A stretch of DNA of 64,000 nucleotides from Nostoc sp. ATCC 53789 (lineage in GTDB: Bacteria; Cyanobacteriota; Cyanobacteriia; Cyanobacteriales; Nostocaceae), in NCBI RefSeq assembly GCF_009873495.1, contig NZ_CP046703.1:1922001-1986000 (forward strand), given 5' to 3'. Below are positions 26,378 through 35,697 of the stretch, in pieces; the first letter of the stretch is position 1, and each line of letters opens with the position of its first letter. Under the pieces are notes generated by a model that saw only the letters and a program-made list of their open reading frames with translations, had not been told where the DNA came from and did no database searches. The position numbers and the translations under genes were made by a program.

Positions 26378-26899
26378 AATAAGGGCGAATTAAGGAAGGC
26401 GATCGCTTTTACTGCTTCAACAAAACATTATGGACAGTCTACAACGCTGGGATGCCCATGACTTCGTTGATAGTCGCGCCAAAACATAGTTATAGCAAAC
26501 TGTTATCAATTAATAAATAGCTCCATCTTGTCCCAATGCCAAATAGTTAGTCTGCGATCGCGAGCATTGTCAATAATTGATATTGCCAAGTAAATTCAAT
26601 GCTCTTTTAGGGCATCCTGAAGAGGTAGAATTTGCAATCTTGCCGGGTACAAGTGTCCGGCATTTTTATTAGAAAATATCCGACTTAGGCTAATAACAAA
26701 ACTATACCAATTCTAGGACAGAGTTTTTACGTACATCTTTTGACAGATTTTTTACTTAAGTGTCTTATCTGTCTTAACTGTCCTTGTGTCACTTTTCCAG
26801 CCGTGCTAAGTTTCGGAGTGAAATGAGCAATTGTGTAGAAAGTTACGCTCTAATTTCAAGCCTTAAACATAGAAATTCCCAAAACCAAGGTAATAATAA
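26378..26899. other. intergenic region between HlyD promoter and lipase
   Basis: About 520 bases with HIP1 sites (GCGATCGC near 26400) and no supported gene. It should carry the promoter of the plus-strand lipase; no direct-repeat element like site A faces that gene. Confidence 0.4.
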
Positions 26900-28441
26900 A
26901 TGGCAACACCTAACCAAAAAATTAATCCTGTTATTTTAATACATGGAATATCAGGATCTAGGCTAATCTCAAAACAAACAGTATTTCCAATACAACCGCC
27001 ACCAATCTCGAAAGTAGAAGAAGAATATCCAATTTGGCTGAATTTATTGATGAGTACAGTGCCAGCACGACCGATACCAAATAACGATGTAGAAATTAAC
27101 AGCAATCCTGAAAAAGTAAGTTTAAAAACACTTGGATGGAATCTACCAGATTCTACAATTTCTTCTAGGACTGTCCCGACGATTACTCCGGCTCCGTGGT
27201 GGAAAACACAAATGACATTAGGGGATGATGGTATAACCGCCTCCAATAACGAGGATAATCATCCTGTACAGGGATTTAAAGCAATTGAGAGGATAGCTCC
27301 AGACACAGAGCCTGATTTTGACCCTGAGACTGGCAAAGACAATCGATATTTTGCCGCTTTAATTGAGAAGTTAGTAGAACAAGGATATGTGAAGAATGAA
27401 AATAATAATCAAGGTAACTTAGTAGCTTTTCCATACGATTGGCGAGTATCACCAAAAGGTCTGAACGAAAAGTATGGCTACTTTAATAAGCTCAAAGATG
27501 AAATACAAAAGCAACGCGAATATAACCAAAAACGTGTAGTGATAATAGCTCATAGTATGGGAAATCGAGTTACGCAGTATTTTCTACAGTGGGTTAAAAA
27601 TAAAGAGGAGTTAGGGGAACAGTGGATACATGAAAATATAGAACGATATATAGCAGTTAGTCCACCGTGGCTTGGCGGCCCTTTAGCAATTCGTTTTCTA
27701 GGATCAGATGATCCAATAGTATTAGGAAAGGCAGCAATAAAGGATCTTAAATCAGTAATACAAAGCTATTCTAGTGTTCCTTGGCTATTGCCCATAACAA
27801 AAGCGCCACAGGCATTTTTGAACACTGAACATTTTGCGTTTGTCAAAGAGAACAGCAAAGCTCCATCAACAATCAATAACTTTCAGCCAAAAACAATCAG
27901 AGACATATTAACAGATGGAGGAGCCGAACAAACTACACTGAAATATCAGCAGGAGCATTATCAAGACGATGATTTGATAGGTAGCATTGTGGACGGCGAC
28001 GGGGGTAAGCTGGTAGAGTGCCCACCTGTTCAGAAATTAGATGTTATCTATGCATATGGCACACCTACACATGTAGGTGCATATTACCTTTCTTCTGTAG
28101 AAGAAATAGACGGAAAACAAACAAAATCACTGAGAGTAGCAGCAGACCTGAACGACACAGGCGGAAACTTTCTTGTAAAAGACGGAATAAGATTTGAAAT
28201 AGAGGGTACTACAGAACAACTGATAGATGGATCAACACATTCAGGAGATGGAATAGTCCCATATGGAAGCTTGGCATATCACAAGCATTGGCAGAAAAAC
28301 AAGTCGCTAAAAACCGAAATAGGAGATCATGGTTTTCGACTTAGCGATGCGGCCACATATCCAGGACATGAGGAAATTTTAAAGGTTAACGAAGGTATTA
28401 ATAAAATCCTGGAGTTGTTACGCAACGTGCATTTGGATTAA
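26900..28441 (+). CDS. LCAT-like acyltransferase / lipase (alpha/beta hydrolase)
   Basis: A 513-residue protein with PVILIHGISGSRL at the N-terminus (oxyanion-hole strand), YDWRVSP near residue 184 as in lecithin:cholesterol acyltransferases, and the nucleophile elbow AHSMGN with Ser219. A late GDGIVPYGS and a His in GDHGF are candidates for the rest of the triad. No signal peptide. It is transcribed against the RiPP genes and separates the LanM gene from the HlyD gene. It might acylate or hydrolyse a lipid or the peptide product, but that is inference only; it could equally be an unrelated insertion. Confidence 0.75.
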   Translation: MATPNQKINPVILIHGISGSRLISKQTVFPIQPPPISKVEEEYPIWLNLLMSTVPARPIPNNDVEINSNPEKVSLKTLGWNLPDSTISSRTVPTITPAPWWKTQMTLGDDGITASNNEDNHPVQGFKAIERIAPDTEPDFDPETGKDNRYFAALIEKLVEQGYVKNENNNQGNLVAFPYDWRVSPKGLNEKYGYFNKLKDEIQKQREYNQKRVVIIAHSMGNRVTQYFLQWVKNKEELGEQWIHENIERYIAVSPPWLGGPLAIRFLGSDDPIVLGKAAIKDLKSVIQSYSSVPWLLPITKAPQAFLNTEHFAFVKENSKAPSTINNFQPKTIRDILTDGGAEQTTLKYQQEHYQDDDLIGSIVDGDGGKLVECPPVQKLDVIYAYGTPTHVGAYYLSSVEEIDGKQTKSLRVAADLNDTGGNFLVKDGIRFEIEGTTEQLIDGSTHSGDGIVPYGSLAYHKHWQKNKSLKTEIGDHGFRLSDAATYPGHEEILKVNEGINKILELLRNVHLD

Positions 28442-28496
28442 AGTTGGCGTAGATATAGCGGGGGGGAAATGAGCTTGGTAACATAATTAGGTAGTT

Positions 28497-28537
28497 TAAA
28501 AGCAGATGGCACTAACCATCTGCTTTTAAACTTTTAT
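28497..28537. terminator. terminator between convergent lipase and lanM genes
   Basis: AAAAGCAGATGG pairs with CCATCTGCTTTT across 7 bases, A-rich on one side and T-rich on the other, so it can stop transcription from both directions. Confidence 0.8.
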
Positions 28538-28617
28538 GAGAAAAACTTATTAGAAAAGTTAAAAAATAAATTATTTTTAACTTGGTCAAAAGCGGTTTTT
28601 GGGTACGAACAACAAGC

Positions 28618-31600
28618 TCAATCCCACAATAATATTGAAGGCAAATTATTGTTAGCCAGACGCAGCAATTGATAACCAATTCCAGATATACCGGGTAAAA
28701 AGCCAGGATTAAATACAGAATTGGGTAAGTTGGGGAACAGTTGATAAGCTCCAGTTCGCTTGGCTCTAGCCACAACATTTGTTACATTTTGGTGAGCAAT
28801 TTGATGCCAATCAGAACGGGAACAGATTTTTGCACCGACTAACAGCACTTCCGCCCGACCAAAATTGCCACAGCATAAGTGATCGATCGCTTGTAAGCCA
28901 AAACTCTGAGTAGTTTGGAGAGCAATTTCAATTTCTTGTTGAATTTCCGGCGTTTCCACGATTCTCAAACTGCCTAAGCGTCCTAAACCAATGCCGGCTG
29001 CACCATGACACCACTTATTTGCAAAGTCAGGTTGTCCTGATTGTCCCATTCTGCGGAAGTCGGGCCAGTTGGCAGTGGACTGGCAAAAGACGCTACGCTC
29101 ATACTCAATTCCTGCTAAACCTGCTTCTAAGAATTTGCGCTCTAAGGTGGCGGCATAAAGTCTGAGCAAAGCATAAGAGATGCCTGCGGCTCCATGAGAG
29201 AAGCCAGTTAAGGGCTTGTCCCAATAAGTATGCCAAGCTTTGGGCGCACCATTGTGGCTAACTTGACGGTTGATTAAATGTTGTCCACAGGCGATCGCTT
29301 TTTCTAAAACGGTTGCTTCTCCTGTGGCTTGATGCAGGGATAATAAACCTAAAATTGCCCCTGCTGCTCCGCTCATAATATCCAAGTGTTCGTCGGCAGC
29401 AATCAGTTCTGGTGTCATCAACTCGGCTAATACTTGAGCGTCTGGCAACAGCGTTGCATCGTTGAGGAGTTGACTAATTTTCACCAGGCTATAGATCATT
29501 GACCCTAAACCTGTTGCACCCCCAACGCCCATGAAACGAGCCATGCGTTCCCAAGTTTCTGGCTCAACAGTGTGGATTTGGCGACGCAGAGATTGCACTG
29601 TCCTCAATGCTAAATCACGGTAACGGGAATCACCAGTTACCTGATTTAGTGCAGCTAAAAACAAAGCAACTCCAGAGCGTCCGTCAGAGAGACAATTGTT
29701 TAATACTTGCAGTTGATATCGTTCGGCGCGAGGCACAAAGTCTAAGCCAATCCAGTTAACGCTGCCATCAGGGTCAGAAATGGCTCTGGTTTCCAGTTGA
29801 GTGGCGATTTCCTGGGCTTCGGCAATTAATTGTTCTGAATTTAGCAACGGTAACGATTCGCCTTGCCATTGCCCACCTTGGCGGCTGAAAGTGGTTGCAA
29901 TTTTGGCATCGAAGGAGCCTTGAATAATCGCTACTTGTCGAGCTAAGTCGGTTTCATCCAGAGATTGTAACTGGTTGAGCAGGTCTTGGTAACTGGATTG
30001 TTTGAAGTAGTTGGGAATGGAAGAAGAACCGTTTAAACTCAGTTCATCAACCACAGCGCTAGCCGTGAAGAAGGGAATATCCAATTGTTCCATTGCTCGG
30101 AGTTCTGCACTCAAAACAGGAAAGGCATTCGGTTTATTTTGAGCAACTAGAAAAGCACGACTGAGAACATCGAGTTGAATACTGTAATCTACGCCATGTT
30201 TGAGGTAATCGGGTGCCAAAGCTTTTTGGAGAATGATGCCATAAATGCGGGTGTTGCGGAAGATAAAACGCACCTGCTGATTTTGCATAGCAGATAGCAA
30301 ACTTTGGCGTGAAATTAAGAAATCTTTGTGCGCCATCAAAAAGCGATACATCTGCTCAAACCCAGTGGTGATTTGTAGTTGATAATCGTTTGGAGACAGA
30401 GCAGTTTCACCCAAAAACGGCACATTTTTCCCGATCGGCAAGGTTACAGGCTCAGACAACAGGTGCATATTATCTGTATTAATGTTCTGCCAGCGCGGCA
30501 CTTTGCGGGGAGATAGTCGAGGATCTGTGCTGCCTAGTCCGCTAATATCATAAGCGACACTGCGATCGCCACTAAAGTCCCAACGCGGTAAAAGTCCGGT
30601 GCGGAGTACGGAATCCCAAAATTGTCGTGTGGCGGTTGTGTCTAAATCTTGGGTAAGTGGTGAGTCTTCAATGAGATTCGGTTCGTGGTGCAGCAGCGTT
30701 TCCATGTCAATCAGCACCAGATGTTCGCCATTGGCAATTAAGTTTTCGTAATGGCAATCTGTTCCCCGCAAAGCGTAAAGCACACACAACAACATCCCAG
30801 AACGCTGATAGAATTGTTTCGCAGCGGCTTCATCGACACAAGGCAACTGTTCAACATGTTCCACCCAACCATAACCGTTGCGCTCTAGTACCTGAATGAC
30901 TTTAAAATCTAAAAGATCGCTGTGTTGATTGCACCAATCCAAAAATTGGTTAAAGACAACCTCTAATCCTAAATCTTTGGGTTTATAAACAAGTTTAAGT
31001 CCAGACTCAAAGGTGAGCAAAATCACCGTTCGCCCGCGTTTGTGTGCATCGGAAATCGATGTTTGAATTTCAACAACTTTGTTTTGAGAAAGTGGGGCGA
31101 TCGCTTGATTAAAAGTTCGTTGAATATCTGTCCTGTCTGCAACTAAACGTTGGAGAAATTCAGCAGTGAACTCAACCCAAAAATTAACGGCTGTTGCCAC
31201 TAACCGACCGAGTACTGGATACTTTTGGAAGAAGGTCAGCATTCCATCTTCTAGGAGTTGATTGACGAACTTGGTGTAGTGAGTGTTATTGTTTTGTGTT
31301 TCAAGCCCCAGTAAGCCGAGCAAGTTTTGACCAAAGGGACGCACCTGAGAAAATTCAAAATCCAATGTCTTTGTGCAAATTCCTGCTAATCGTTTCAGTA
31401 GACCACGTTCTAGAGAACTGTAAGCGTCGTGCGAAAGAATCGATAAGGGAAGATAATCTTGGGTGAATTTACTGTCGCAGTGAGTCAGTAATTGCTGTCT
31501 GGCTACCAAGATAGCAGGCAAAAGAATATCTTCAAAAGCGATCGGATTTTGTGAATCGATTGGTAGAAATACTTCGGTTGCAGAATTGAATCCTGTAGCA

Positions 31601-31941
31601 GTTTGGATGATTTGCTGCAAGGTTTCTGCCCACTCAGGCAAAGGTTGATCGGCAAGTAACTCAATGGTTCCCAATCTGGAACTAACAGTATCGAGGTTTA
31701 GCCCTTCCCATTGTAAGCGTTTGTGTAACGTATTGAATTTACCTTCTGCTGCAACTTCGCACCAGCGATGTCTACGACGGTTAATTTCTTGTTCGTTGAC
31801 TCGATCGACATCAATTGCAAATCTGCTTTCATCAAGACGTTCCCAGATAAAGCTAGCATTGGCTGCGATCGCTCTTAAATCGTCTGATGTTTTCTGTTGG
31901 GATAAGCGAACAAGTTGTTGAACCATAGCTGGATTTCTCAT
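28618..31941 (-). CDS. class II lanthipeptide synthetase LanM, CCG type
   Basis: A 1107-residue bifunctional enzyme. The N-terminal DUF4135 dehydratase domain contains LTFESGLKLVYKPKDLGLE and GTDCHYENLIANGEHLVLID, the kinase-like motifs used to phosphorylate Ser/Thr. The C-terminal LanC cyclase domain contains FSHGAAGISYAL, KWCHGAAGIG (Cys978) and HLCCGNFG (Cys1023, Cys1024). Three Cys zinc ligands with a CCG motif mark the ProcM-like subgroup, known for broad substrate tolerance. It would dehydrate Ser/Thr of the two precursors encoded just upstream and add Cys to form thioether rings. Start is ATG at 31941, or the ATG five codons later. Confidence 0.93.
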   Translation of the reverse strand: MRNPAMVQQLVRLSQQKTSDDLRAIAANASFIWERLDESRFAIDVDRVNEQEINRRRHRWCEVAAEGKFNTLHKRLQWEGLNLDTVSSRLGTIELLADQPLPEWAETLQQIIQTATGFNSATEVFLPIDSQNPIAFEDILLPAILVARQQLLTHCDSKFTQDYLPLSILSHDAYSSLERGLLKRLAGICTKTLDFEFSQVRPFGQNLLGLLGLETQNNNTHYTKFVNQLLEDGMLTFFQKYPVLGRLVATAVNFWVEFTAEFLQRLVADRTDIQRTFNQAIAPLSQNKVVEIQTSISDAHKRGRTVILLTFESGLKLVYKPKDLGLEVVFNQFLDWCNQHSDLLDFKVIQVLERNGYGWVEHVEQLPCVDEAAAKQFYQRSGMLLCVLYALRGTDCHYENLIANGEHLVLIDMETLLHHEPNLIEDSPLTQDLDTTATRQFWDSVLRTGLLPRWDFSGDRSVAYDISGLGSTDPRLSPRKVPRWQNINTDNMHLLSEPVTLPIGKNVPFLGETALSPNDYQLQITTGFEQMYRFLMAHKDFLISRQSLLSAMQNQQVRFIFRNTRIYGIILQKALAPDYLKHGVDYSIQLDVLSRAFLVAQNKPNAFPVLSAELRAMEQLDIPFFTASAVVDELSLNGSSSIPNYFKQSSYQDLLNQLQSLDETDLARQVAIIQGSFDAKIATTFSRQGGQWQGESLPLLNSEQLIAEAQEIATQLETRAISDPDGSVNWIGLDFVPRAERYQLQVLNNCLSDGRSGVALFLAALNQVTGDSRYRDLALRTVQSLRRQIHTVEPETWERMARFMGVGGATGLGSMIYSLVKISQLLNDATLLPDAQVLAELMTPELIAADEHLDIMSGAAGAILGLLSLHQATGEATVLEKAIACGQHLINRQVSHNGAPKAWHTYWDKPLTGFSHGAAGISYALLRLYAATLERKFLEAGLAGIEYERSVFCQSTANWPDFRRMGQSGQPDFANKWCHGAAGIGLGRLGSLRIVETPEIQQEIEIALQTTQSFGLQAIDHLCCGNFGRAEVLLVGAKICSRSDWHQIAHQNVTNVVARAKRTGAYQLFPNLPNSVFNPGFLPGISGIGYQLLRLANNNLPSILLWD

Positions 31942-32044
31942 GATGGGAGTTCAAAGGTAAGTATCAATTCTGGTCTACGTTTTAATAGTTGGTATTAATA
32001 CCAATAGCGTTCGTCTGAAATAAGTTTTAAATTAAGTACTAATT

Positions 32045-32180
32045 AGGTAAGTATCTAGGCATAAATAAATTTAAAGTTTGTAGTAAGGACTTTAGTCCTG
32101 ATAATCCTTGCTCTGAGCGATAAATCGCTCACTACAAACTAGGAGTTTATTTTATATTTAATTATCTCTACCTACTTAGG
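32045..32180. repeat. MITE-like repeat, uninterrupted copy
   Basis: AGGTAAGTATCTAGGCATAA ... TAAGGACTTTAGTCCTGATA ... AGCGATAAATCGCTCACTAC ... CTACCTACTTAGGCA. The ends are imperfect inverted repeats, and two internal palindromes are present. The same element lies inverted at 46697-46995, where it is split by a 158-bp insertion. It occupies the upstream gap of lanM (31942-32385), which holds no gene. Confidence 0.7.
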
Positions 32181-32385
32181 CATAATTAAAATAACTTGTA
32201 ATTATTAATTGAATTAGTTGGGGTACAAGTCTCCAACAGATAAAGACAAAAAACTTGACTATTTGGTGGATTATAGGACTCATATATTATGATTTTTGAA
32301 CAAATTTAAGATAAAACTGTCTTTTCAGTTTCAGTATGTTTTCAAAAATAAAGTCTGAGTCCTATATTTCACCAAAAAATACGAA

Positions 32386-32676
32386 TTACGAGAGATAGCA
32401 GTGTCCGCCACCACAGCCGGCTGTGTGACATAGTTTGGGCGCACTATCAGCCATTGCACCGCCACTAACACTGAGTAATTCTTCTTCGCTCAGTTCGTTT
32501 GAGTCCACAAAGGTCAGTTCTGCCAGCATTTGAGCTACGCTTTCGGCGGTGAAAGTATAACCTTTTTCTGCACTCGCAATTAACAACAGTTTGATAGCTT
32601 CTGTTTGGGTAACTGCTGCTTGTATATTCTCACGTAGTTGACTATTTTGGAGTAGGCTTTGAATTTGTGACAACAT
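32386..32676 (-). CDS. RiPP (lanthipeptide) precursor 1, Nif11-like leader
   Basis: A 96-residue precursor. The leader (residues 1-73) is helical and Nif11/NHLP-like, with IQSLLQNSQLRENIQ, then ELSEEELLSVSGG just before the double-Gly cleavage site. The predicted core is 23 residues, beginning AMADSAPKLCHTAGC and ending GGGHCYLS: three Cys with identical spacing (C-X4-C-X4-C), one Ser and one Thr upstream of Cys, plus a final Ser. It sits directly before lanM on the same strand and next to a near-identical copy. The leader match to the NHLM exporter type and the CCG LanM support a lanthipeptide product. Actual ring pattern is unknown. Confidence 0.88.
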   Translation of the reverse strand: MLSQIQSLLQNSQLRENIQAAVTQTEAIKLLLIASAEKGYTFTAESVAQMLAELTFVDSNELSEEELLSVSGGAMADSAPKLCHTAGCGGGHCYLS

Positions 32677-32916
32677 AATTGTATTTTCTCAGAGTTGGTG
32701 ATAGTAATTGTTAATGTAATTCCCTCTTTCTCTTGATTAAAAAAGTAAAAAGGGAACTGTTATGCAGCATCTCTTTCTGCGTTGAACCTCATTACCAAGT
32801 ATGGAAATTATCCAAATTAAAATATTGGGAAAGTTGGATATAAAAAGCTGTTTTAGAAAAACAACCTGACCTTGGAGGCTACAATGCCAGAGAGAAAAAG
32901 AAGCTACATATCTTTT

Positions 32917-33198
32917 TTAGCAGTGTCCGCCACCACAGCCTTCTGTATGACATAGCTTAGGCGCACTATCAGCCATCATCCCACCACTAACACTGAGTAA
33001 TTCTTCTTCACTCAGTTCATTGGAGTCCACAAAGGTTAGTTCTGTCAGCATTTGAGAAATGGCTTCAACTGTAAAGTTATAACCTTTCTCTGCACTAGCG
33101 ATCACTAACACTTTAATAGCTTCTGCTTGATTAGTTGCTGCTTTTACTTGCTGTTGTAATTGGGCATTTTGCAGTAATTCTTTAATTTGGTGTAACAT
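32917..33198 (-). CDS. RiPP (lanthipeptide) precursor 2, Nif11-like leader
   Basis: A 93-residue precursor whose 73-residue leader differs from its neighbour mainly in the first half and is identical over the ELTFVDSNELSEEELLSVSG end. The core after GG is 20 residues, MMADSAPKLCHTEGCGGGHC. It matches the other core except for the first residue, Ala-to-Glu before Gly-Cys, and the missing YLS tail. It is the first gene of the precursor-lanM block and has promoter element site B 87 bases upstream. Recent tandem duplication is the simplest explanation. Confidence 0.88.
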   Translation of the reverse strand: MLHQIKELLQNAQLQQQVKAATNQAEAIKVLVIASAEKGYNFTVEAISQMLTELTFVDSNELSEEELLSVSGGMMADSAPKLCHTEGCGGGHC

Positions 33199-33284
33199 CC
33201 GTCTATCCTCCGTTTTTGTTGACTTATCTAAACCGCAGAGATTCTACACTTGTTTTGTGCGGTGTTCTCTGCTCTTCTGATTTG

Positions 33285-33318
33285 AATTTAGAGAAGAATC
33301 GGGGAGAAGTAGGGGAGA
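33285..33318 (-). promoter_or_regulatory. direct-repeat promoter element, site B (precursor 2)
   Basis: On the minus strand: TCTCCCC-TACT-TCTCCCC-GAT-N7-TAAATT. Same spacing as site A; the -10 box ends 87 bases before the precursor ATG. Confidence 0.72.
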
Positions 33319-33369
33319 TAGTTGCAATAGCAGAAAATTTTTTGGCGTTGCTGATTAGATATATGAATC

Positions 33370-33452
33370 TTGGTACGGAAAACGAACCACGGAGGACGCA
33401 GAGGTCACTGAGGAATGAGAGTTTGAGAGGGTTTTGTGTAAGTCCTGTCTAA
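33370..33452. repeat. MITE-like element, partial copy of the AGGACTTACGCAA family
   Basis: ACGAACCACGGAGGACGCAG, GAGAGTTTGAGAGGG and TTTTGTGTAAGTCCTG are the reverse complement of the 44029-44119 element, with a decayed left end. Confidence 0.5.
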
Positions 33453-33454
33453 AA

Positions 33455-33829
33455 CTAAAGGGCAACCAGCACTTCATTGATTTGCTCTGCTAGTTTCAAT
33501 GGACGGAAAGGCTTGGCAAAAATAGCAGCGACATCCATATCAGTAAAACTCTCTCGATCTGATTGCTGGAGTTTAGCTGTTAATAAAATTACTGGAATTT
33601 TCTTAGTGGCGGGGTTAGCTTTCAGTTGTTGTAGAGTTGCACGCCCATCCATATCAGGCATCATCATATCTAGTAGAATGACATCTGGTTTATGGGTAGC
33701 AGCTACCTTCAAAGCTTCCTGACCAGAACTTGCTGTCAATACATTCCAGCCAGCAGCCATTTCTAATCCCAACTTGGCGATCGCCCGCACATCTTCTTCA
33801 TCATCAACAATCAAGATATTTCTGTTCAT
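33455..33829 (-). CDS. single-domain response regulator (CheY-like receiver)
   Basis: A 124-residue receiver. The acidic pocket is NILIVDDEED, the phosphoacceptor Asp is in VILLDMMMPDMDG, and the switch residues are Thr in ILLTAK and Lys in FAKPFRP. There is no output domain, so it relays phosphate or controls by protein binding. It lies downstream (106 bases) of a receiver-PAS histidine kinase gene on the same strand, but it has its own direct-repeat promoter element (site C) in the gap. That places it in the same putative regulon as the RiPP genes. Confidence 0.92.
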   Translation of the reverse strand: MNRNILIVDDEEDVRAIAKLGLEMAAGWNVLTASSGQEALKVAATHKPDVILLDMMMPDMDGRATLQQLKANPATKKIPVILLTAKLQQSDRESFTDMDVAAIFAKPFRPLKLAEQINEVLVAL

Positions 33830-33881
33830 AATGGCACTCTTACAAAATATATGTGCTGATTTGCTTGATCGCTCTTGAGCT

Positions 33882-33915
33882 ATTCTAAAGCCAGATCGGG
33901 GAAAAGTAGGGAATA
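33882..33915 (-). promoter_or_regulatory. direct-repeat promoter element, site C (receiver gene)
   Basis: On the minus strand: TATTCCC-TACT-TTTCCCC-GAT-N7-TAGAAT. The first repeat is the least conserved of the five sites, but spacing is exact. The -10 box ends 53 bases before the ATG at 33829. Confidence 0.65.
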
Positions 33916-33935
33916 ATTAAGCTGTTAGAAGCAGT

Positions 33936-35492
33936 TTATTGCACTGGTAAAGGTAGCAGTACATAAAAAGTGCTACCTTCACCTAAAGTGCTTTGAACCC
34001 AGATTTTGCCATCATGTTGCTGGATGATATCTCGGCAAATAGCCAGTCCTAAACCTGTTCCTCCTTTGTTGCGGGAGTCGGATGCATCCACTTGCTGAAA
34101 GCGCTCGAAAATTATTTGTAATTTATCTTCAGGAATTCCTCGCCCTTGATCTTTGATAGTAATCAAAAGGTATTTAGGTAATAAAGGCTCATTTTCTTTA
34201 GGCTCAACGCCTTGAGATTCTGAGAGAGTGGCACTTATATACACCGTGTCTCCTGGTTCAGAAAACTTAATAGCGTTGCTCAGTAAATTAGTCAGGGTTT
34301 GCAGCAGCCGATCGGGATCTGCCCAAAGTTCAACTTCTACAGGATTGATAATCAATTTGACTTGTAATTGATCTGCCATTGCTTGCATTGCTTCTGTGGC
34401 AGTAGTTAGCAAGTCTGCGGCGTTGTACTTCATCTTCCGCGTGAAGATTTTGCCCGATTTCATCCGCTCTAAATCGAGAATATCGTTCACTAAACGAATT
34501 AGGCGTTCAGTATTAGTGGTGGCAATGCTCAGAACTTTTTGACCTTGTTCATTCAGAGTTCCCAGTTGTTCTGAACCCAATAAATCTAATGCTCCCATTG
34601 TGGAAGTTAAAGGTGTACGCAATTCATGACTGACTAAAGAGATAAATTCGTTTTCTAGACGTTTGCGTTCGGTGATGTCATTGGCAATTAATAAAGCACA
34701 CGGTACTCCAGCTAAGTCAATCAATTCGAGAGATATTAGTATGGTTTTGAGTTCTGCACACTTAGTTGAAAATTCAAATTCTAGATTGTACAGTGACCCA
34801 GTTTCTGGCAGAAGTTGAATTGTTTGAGCGATCGCGACTGTGTTTTTACCCAAATTAAGTTCAGTGGCAGTATTGCCAATCACTTCGTCTAGAGAGTAGC
34901 CGCTCATCTTCAAAAAACTGGGATTGACATCAATAAAACGAGCATCTGAGACTGTAGCGATCGCGATCGGATTGGGACTAGAGCGAAAAACTTTAGCAAA
35001 CTTCTCTTCTGCTTTGGCGCGAGCCCTTTGGGAAGCTTCGCTAACGTGAATTTCCTGCTGCAACCGCTCATTTTGGGCTTGGAGTTGTTGTTGCAGTTTC
35101 CAAATCGTTAAGTGATTTTCAATTCGTGCTAAAACCTCTTCTAGTTGAAAAGGCTTAGTGATATAGTCCACTCCCCCAACTGCAAAGGCTTTCACCTTAT
35201 CTAGCACATCACCTAAAGCGCTGATAAAAATTACCGGGATTTTGCGAGTGCGATCGCTTGCCTTCAAATGTTCGCAGACTTCGTACCCATTCATCTCCGG
35301 CATATTCACATCCAGCAAAATTAGGTCGGGGGGAACTGCATTTGCGCCTCTTAACCCCGTAGAACCCTTAGTTACACTCCGAACTTTATATCCCTGTTCC
35401 GTCAACATGGCAGATAAGAGGTTCAGGTTTTCTGGCGTGTCATCAATCACCAGTATGTCTGCTTTGGGAAAGTTAAGCGGCTCTTTAGGCAT
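33936..35492 (-). CDS. receiver-PAS hybrid histidine kinase
   Basis: A 518-residue soluble kinase: N-terminal receiver (about 12-130, ILVIDDTPEN, LILLDVNMPEMNG, DYITKPFQ), coiled coil, PAS domain (about 160-280), HisKA with H-box [20 protein letters not shown], and HATPase with N box (LTNLLSNAIKFSE), G1 (IKDQGRGIPEDK), F and G2 (NKGGTGLGLAICRDI). Receiver-first kinases of this form are common in cyanobacteria and act in phosphorelays. It shares orientation with the single receiver gene downstream. It is divergent from the cupin gene, with 205 bases between them carrying site D. Confidence 0.92.
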   Translation of the reverse strand: MPKEPLNFPKADILVIDDTPENLNLLSAMLTEQGYKVRSVTKGSTGLRGANAVPPDLILLDVNMPEMNGYEVCEHLKASDRTRKIPVIFISALGDVLDKVKAFAVGGVDYITKPFQLEEVLARIENHLTIWKLQQQLQAQNERLQQEIHVSEASQRARAKAEEKFAKVFRSSPNPIAIATVSDARFIDVNPSFLKMSGYSLDEVIGNTATELNLGKNTVAIAQTIQLLPETGSLYNLEFEFSTKCAELKTILISLELIDLAGVPCALLIANDITERKRLENEFISLVSHELRTPLTSTMGALDLLGSEQLGTLNEQGQKVLSIATTNTERLIRLVNDILDLERMKSGKIFTRKMKYNAADLLTTATEAMQAMADQLQVKLIINPVEVELWADPDRLLQTLTNLLSNAIKFSEPGDTVYISATLSESQGVEPKENEPLLPKYLLITIKDQGRGIPEDKLQIIFERFQQVDASDSRNKGGTGLGLAICRDIIQQHDGKIWVQSTLGEGSTFYVLLPLPVQ

Positions 35493-35600
35493 GGCAATAT
35501 CGACTTTAGCCAGAATAGGCTACTAATGATTTCTAGAAATTGTAACCTTAGTCCTAGGTCTTAATAATCGTTTACAAAAGAAATTCCAATTACTCATTTA

Positions 35601-35634
35601 TCTACCCTAGTTCTCCCCGATTAATTTTTAATCT
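35601..35634 (+). promoter_or_regulatory. direct-repeat promoter element, site D (cupin gene)
   Basis: TCTACCC-TAGT-TCTCCCC-GAT-N7-TAATCT. The similarity with site A extends further downstream (TTTAATCTTAAA in both). The -10 box ends 64 bases before the ATG at 35698. Confidence 0.75.
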
Positions 35635-35697
35635 TAAAAGCATCAAATCAAATTAATAGCTCACATCTCCCAAATTACACAGTACGGAGTAACTTGT

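Noticed and set aside
26863-27246. 127-codon minus-strand frame over the lipase N-terminus
   Set aside because: It is antisense to a well-supported coding region with catalytic motifs.
33216-33452. 78-codon plus-strand frame
   Set aside because: It spans promoter site B and a MITE remnant, with no coding character.
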